Assembly (NCBI GenBank): GCA_045805345.1
Contig: JBJMLK010000259.1
Span: 1 to 9,039 of the forward strand
Reading direction: 5' to 3'
Length of the DNA: 9,039 bases
Source of the DNA: AC-37 sp045805345
Lineage (GTDB): Bacteria; Actinomycetota; Thermoleophilia; Solirubrobacterales; Thermoleophilaceae
Shown here: piece after piece, positions 6,720 to 9,039 of the stretch
How the letters are laid out: each line of letters begins with the position of its first letter
How positions within the stretch are numbered: position 1 is the first letter of the stretch
The notes under the pieces: model-generated
Told to the model about the DNA's origin: nothing
Seen by the model: only the letters and a program-made list of their open reading frames with translations
The model's database searches: none
Program-made: the position numbers and the translations under genes

Positions 6720-7925
6720 TTGGCCGTAGCCACGCCTTACACCGAGAAGACCGACGAGCAGCGCGCGATCACGGAGATGGTCCGCCAGTTCGTGGACGAG
6801 CAGGTGATCCCGATTGCCGAGGAGCACGACCACGAGGACAAGTTCCCCGAGGCCGTGGTCGAGCAGATGAAGGAGCTCGGCCTGTTCGGAGTCACGATCC
6901 CCGAGGAGTACGGGGGGATGGGGCTCGACCTCACGACCTACGCGATGATCGTCGAGGAGCTGTCGCGCGGCTGGATCTCCATCTCCGGCATCGTCAACAC
7001 GCACTTCATCGGCTCCTACCTGCTGATGAAGTTCGGCACCGACGAGCAGAAGGACCGCTTCCTGCCGCGAATGGCCACCGGCGAGATCCGGGCCGCGTTC
7101 TCGCTCTCCGAGCCCGGCCTCGGATCGGACGTGCAGGCGATCTCCACCCGCGCCAAGCAGGACGGCGACGCCTGGGTCATCAACGGCCAGAAGATGTGGG
7201 TCACGAACGGCCTGATGTCGGGCGTCGTGTTCCTCCTCGCCAAGTCCGACCCCGACGCGGATCCGCCCTACAGGGGCATGACGTGCTTCATCACCGAGAA
7301 GGAGCCCGGCGCCGCCGAGAACACGGGCGACTTCAAGGGCCTCACGATCCCGCCCAAGATCAAGAAGATGGGCTACAAGGGCGTCGAGTCGACGGAGCTC
7401 GTCTACGAGGACTACCGCGTGCCCGCCGAGAACGTGCTGGGCGGCGAGGACGGCGTGGGTCAGGGCTTCCGCCAGATGATGGACGCGCTCGAGGTCGGCC
7501 GCGTGAACGTCGCGGCGCGCGGCGTGGGCATCGCCCAGCGCGCGCTGGAGCTCGCCCTGCGCTACTCGCAGGAGCGCAAGACGTTCGGCAAGGCGATCGC
7601 CCAGCACCAGGCGATCCAGTTCAAGCTCGCCGACATGGCGACCAAGGTCGAGGCCGCTCGCCTGCTCACGCTCAAGGCGGCGCGGCTGAAGGACGCCGGC
7701 CAGCGGTCGGACCTGGAGGCCGGCATGGCCAAGCTGTTCGCCTCGGAGACCGGCAAGGAGGTGGTCGAGGACGCGTTCCGCATCCACGGCGGCTACGGGT
7801 ACTCCAAGGAGTACGAGATCGAGCGCCTCTACCGCGACGCGCCGCTTCTCCTGATCGGCGAGGGGACCTCGGAGATCCAGCGGATGGTCATCGGCAAGAA
7901 GCTCCTCGAGCGCCACAAGATCTGA
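6720..7925 (+). CDS. Acyl-CoA dehydrogenase (FAD-dependent)
   Basis: This 401-residue flavoenzyme oxidises the alpha-beta bond of an acyl-CoA to the enoyl-CoA, passing electrons to electron-transfer flavoprotein. The three-part fold is complete: helical N-terminal domain with GVTIPEEYGGMGLDLTTYA (57-75), beta domain with the flavin motif FSLSEPGLGSDVQA (127-140) and GQKMWVTNG (156-164), and C-terminal helical domain with RKTFGKAIAQHQAIQFKLADM (286-306, part of the dimer flavin site), RIHGGYGY (354-361) and YRDAPLLLIGEGTSEIQR (371-388). Glu381 in GEGTS is in the catalytic-base position of short- and medium-chain dehydrogenases, unlike isovaleryl-type enzymes. The TTG start is fixed by the AGGAGG five bases upstream; the open frame extends further back but over the divergent acyltransferase. 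Chain-length preference is unknown. The phosphoesterase gene begins one base after the stop. Confidence 0.95.
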   Translation: MAVATPYTEKTDEQRAITEMVRQFVDEQVIPIAEEHDHEDKFPEAVVEQMKELGLFGVTIPEEYGGMGLDLTTYAMIVEELSRGWISISGIVNTHFIGSYLLMKFGTDEQKDRFLPRMATGEIRAAFSLSEPGLGSDVQAISTRAKQDGDAWVINGQKMWVTNGLMSGVVFLLAKSDPDADPPYRGMTCFITEKEPGAAENTGDFKGLTIPPKIKKMGYKGVESTELVYEDYRVPAENVLGGEDGVGQGFRQMMDALEVGRVNVAARGVGIAQRALELALRYSQERKTFGKAIAQHQAIQFKLADMATKVEAARLLTLKAARLKDAGQRSDLEAGMAKLFASETGKEVVEDAFRIHGGYGYSKEYEIERLYRDAPLLLIGEGTSEIQRMVIGKKLLERHKI

Positions 7926-7926
7926 C

Positions 7927-9039
7927 GTGAAGCGGGCCGTCCTCGCAGCAGTCATCGCCACCGCCGCGCTGCTGGCGCTGGCGGCGAGCGCCACCGCCAC
8001 CCCGCCGATCAGGCACGTCTTCATCCTCGTGCTCGAGAACGAGGACGCCTCGTCGACCTTCGGGGCGAAGTCGAAGGCGCCGTACCTCGCCAAGACCCTG
8101 CGCTCGCGCGGCGCCTTCGTGCCGGGCTACTACGGCACCGGGCACGAGAGCCTCGACAACTACATCTCGATGATCAGCGGGCAGGGGCCGAACCCCTACA
8201 CGCAGGCCGACGCCCCGGCCTACGCCGAGTTCGCGCCGGGTCTCGCCGGCCCGGACGGCCAGTACCTGGGCACCGGCAGCGTCTACCCGCCGCAGGTGAG
8301 GACGATCACCAACCAGCTCGACGCGCACGCGCTCACCTGGCGCGGCTACATGGAGGACATGGCGAACGGGAAGAGCGGCGAGCCCAAGACCTGCCGTCAC
8401 CCCGCGGTCGGGTCGCCCGACAACACGCAGCAGGCGGAGAAGGGCGACCAGTACGCGATGCGGCACAACCCTTTCATGTACTTCCACTCGATCATCGACG
8501 ACCAGGCGCACTGCGACGCGAGCGTGGTCCCGCTGTCGCGGCTCACCGATGACCTCGAGGCGGCGAGCACCACGCCGTCGTACTCGTTCATCACCCCCAA
8601 CCTGTGCCACGACGGCCACGACGAGCCGTGCGTCGACGGCCAGCCCGGCGGGCTCGTGAGCGCCAACAGATTCCTCGAGAACTGGGTTCCGCGGATCGTC
8701 AACTCGCCCGCATACCGCGCGGGCGGCCTGCTGATCGTCACCTTCGACGAGGCCGAGGGCGACGACGCCTCGGCCTGCTGCGGCGAGAAGCAGGGTCCGA
8801 ACACCCCCAACAACGGCGGCCCGACCCCCGGCGCCGGGGGCGGCCGCGTCGGCGCGGTGCTGCTGTCGCGCTTCATCAAGCCGGGCACCTTCTCGAAGCA
8901 TCAGTACAACCACTACTCGCTGCTCCGCAGCGTCGAGAACATGTTCGGCCTGCCGCGGCTCGGCTACGCGAACGCGGCGGGCCTGCGGCCGTTCGGCGAG
9001 GACGTGTTCACCAACCCGAGCGGCGTCGTGCTGCCGCCG
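7927..9039 (+). CDS. Secreted phosphoesterase family protein (partial, right edge)
   Basis: The first 371 codons of a gene that runs off the window; no stop is reached. The product is an exported hydrolase of the phosphoesterase family (Pfam 04185, which includes phospholipase C and AcpA-type acid phosphatases). The N-terminus is a signal peptide: MKR, a hydrophobic core, and an A-T-A cleavage motif ending at residue 24. Family motifs are HVFILVLENED (30-40, metal-binding E37/N38), GTGHESLDNYISMISGQ (70-86, containing the probable nucleophile serine), NPFMYFHSI (181-189), CHDGHDEPC (227-235), VTFDEAEGDD (271-280) and YNHYSLLRSVENMFGLP (327-343). Cys227/235 and Cys284/285 could form disulfides outside the cell. 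A glycine/proline-rich loop covers 288-306. The GTG start at 7927 gives the signal peptide and lies one base after the dehydrogenase stop, suggesting translational coupling; no good ribosome-binding site is seen. Acid phosphatase or phosphatidylinositol-phosphatase activity is a family guess. Confidence 0.88.
   Translation, partial: MKRAVLAAVIATAALLALAASATATPPIRHVFILVLENEDASSTFGAKSKAPYLAKTLRSRGAFVPGYYGTGHESLDNYISMISGQGPNPYTQADAPAYAEFAPGLAGPDGQYLGTGSVYPPQVRTITNQLDAHALTWRGYMEDMANGKSGEPKTCRHPAVGSPDNTQQAEKGDQYAMRHNPFMYFHSIIDDQAHCDASVVPLSRLTDDLEAASTTPSYSFITPNLCHDGHDEPCVDGQPGGLVSANRFLENWVPRIVNSPAYRAGGLLIVTFDEAEGDDASACCGEKQGPNTPNNGGPTPGAGGGRVGAVLLSRFIKPGTFSKHQYNHYSLLRSVENMFGLPRLGYANAAGLRPFGEDVFTNPSGVVLPP

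Noticed and set aside
5457..8093. 878-codon minus-strand open frame across the acyltransferase and acyl-CoA dehydrogenase
   Set aside because: It is out of frame with the acyltransferase and antisense to the dehydrogenase, starts inside the phosphoesterase gene and shows only low-complexity residues. It is a GC shadow.
7888..8913. 341-codon minus-strand open frame opposite the phosphoesterase
   Set aside because: The plus strand has a signal peptide and the full set of phosphoesterase motifs; the minus frame is Arg/Val/Gly-rich with no recognisable domain.

Overview
The window is GC-rich, third codon positions are almost all G or C, GTG/TTG starts are common, and two genes appear to be read from leaderless mRNAs. 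Together with a ydaO-type (c-di-AMP) riboswitch in front of a secreted NlpC/P60 protein, this points to a high-GC actinobacterium. The protein wording looks most like Thermoleophilia (Solirubrobacterales/Gaiellales), but that lineage is an inference made without a database search. I see no tRNA, rRNA, CRISPR array, transposase or phage gene. This looks like ordinary chromosomal housekeeping DNA with some interesting non-coding elements.

Layout, left to right. (1) The C-terminal half of a type I glutamine synthetase (+, cut by the left edge). It is followed by a perfect 10-bp hairpin whose loop holds the GTG start of a Bcp/PrxQ peroxiredoxin (+). (2) The peroxiredoxin runs tail-to-tail, with a 21-bp overlap, into a minus-strand pair: an AMP-forming acyl-CoA synthetase followed 9 bp later by a thioredoxin-fold DUF255/YyaL-like protein. 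(3) A non-coding block at 4529-4859 holds the start region of the synthetase, a short direct repeat and a c-di-AMP riboswitch. The riboswitch leads a small exported NlpC/P60 (C40) cell-wall hydrolase (+). (4) A 108-bp nested, near-symmetrical palindrome sits between the hydrolase and a convergent membrane acyltransferase (-). (5) Divergent from the acyltransferase is a TTG-started acyl-CoA dehydrogenase (+), followed after one base by a secreted phosphoesterase (+, cut by the right edge).

How the genes fit together. Acyl-CoA synthetase (activation) and acyl-CoA dehydrogenase (first oxidation step) are both fatty-acid catabolism functions but lie in separate transcription units. The peroxiredoxin and the thioredoxin-fold protein are thiol-redox proteins. 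The NlpC/P60 protein, the acyltransferase and the phosphoesterase act at or outside the envelope. The strongest regulatory signal is the riboswitch: one of its loops is perfectly complementary to the purine-rich ribosome-binding region of the hydrolase, which suggests translational control. No clear new multi-gene system is visible. The most unusual things are the hairpin-embedded start codon, the anti-Shine-Dalgarno-like loop and the 108-bp palindrome.
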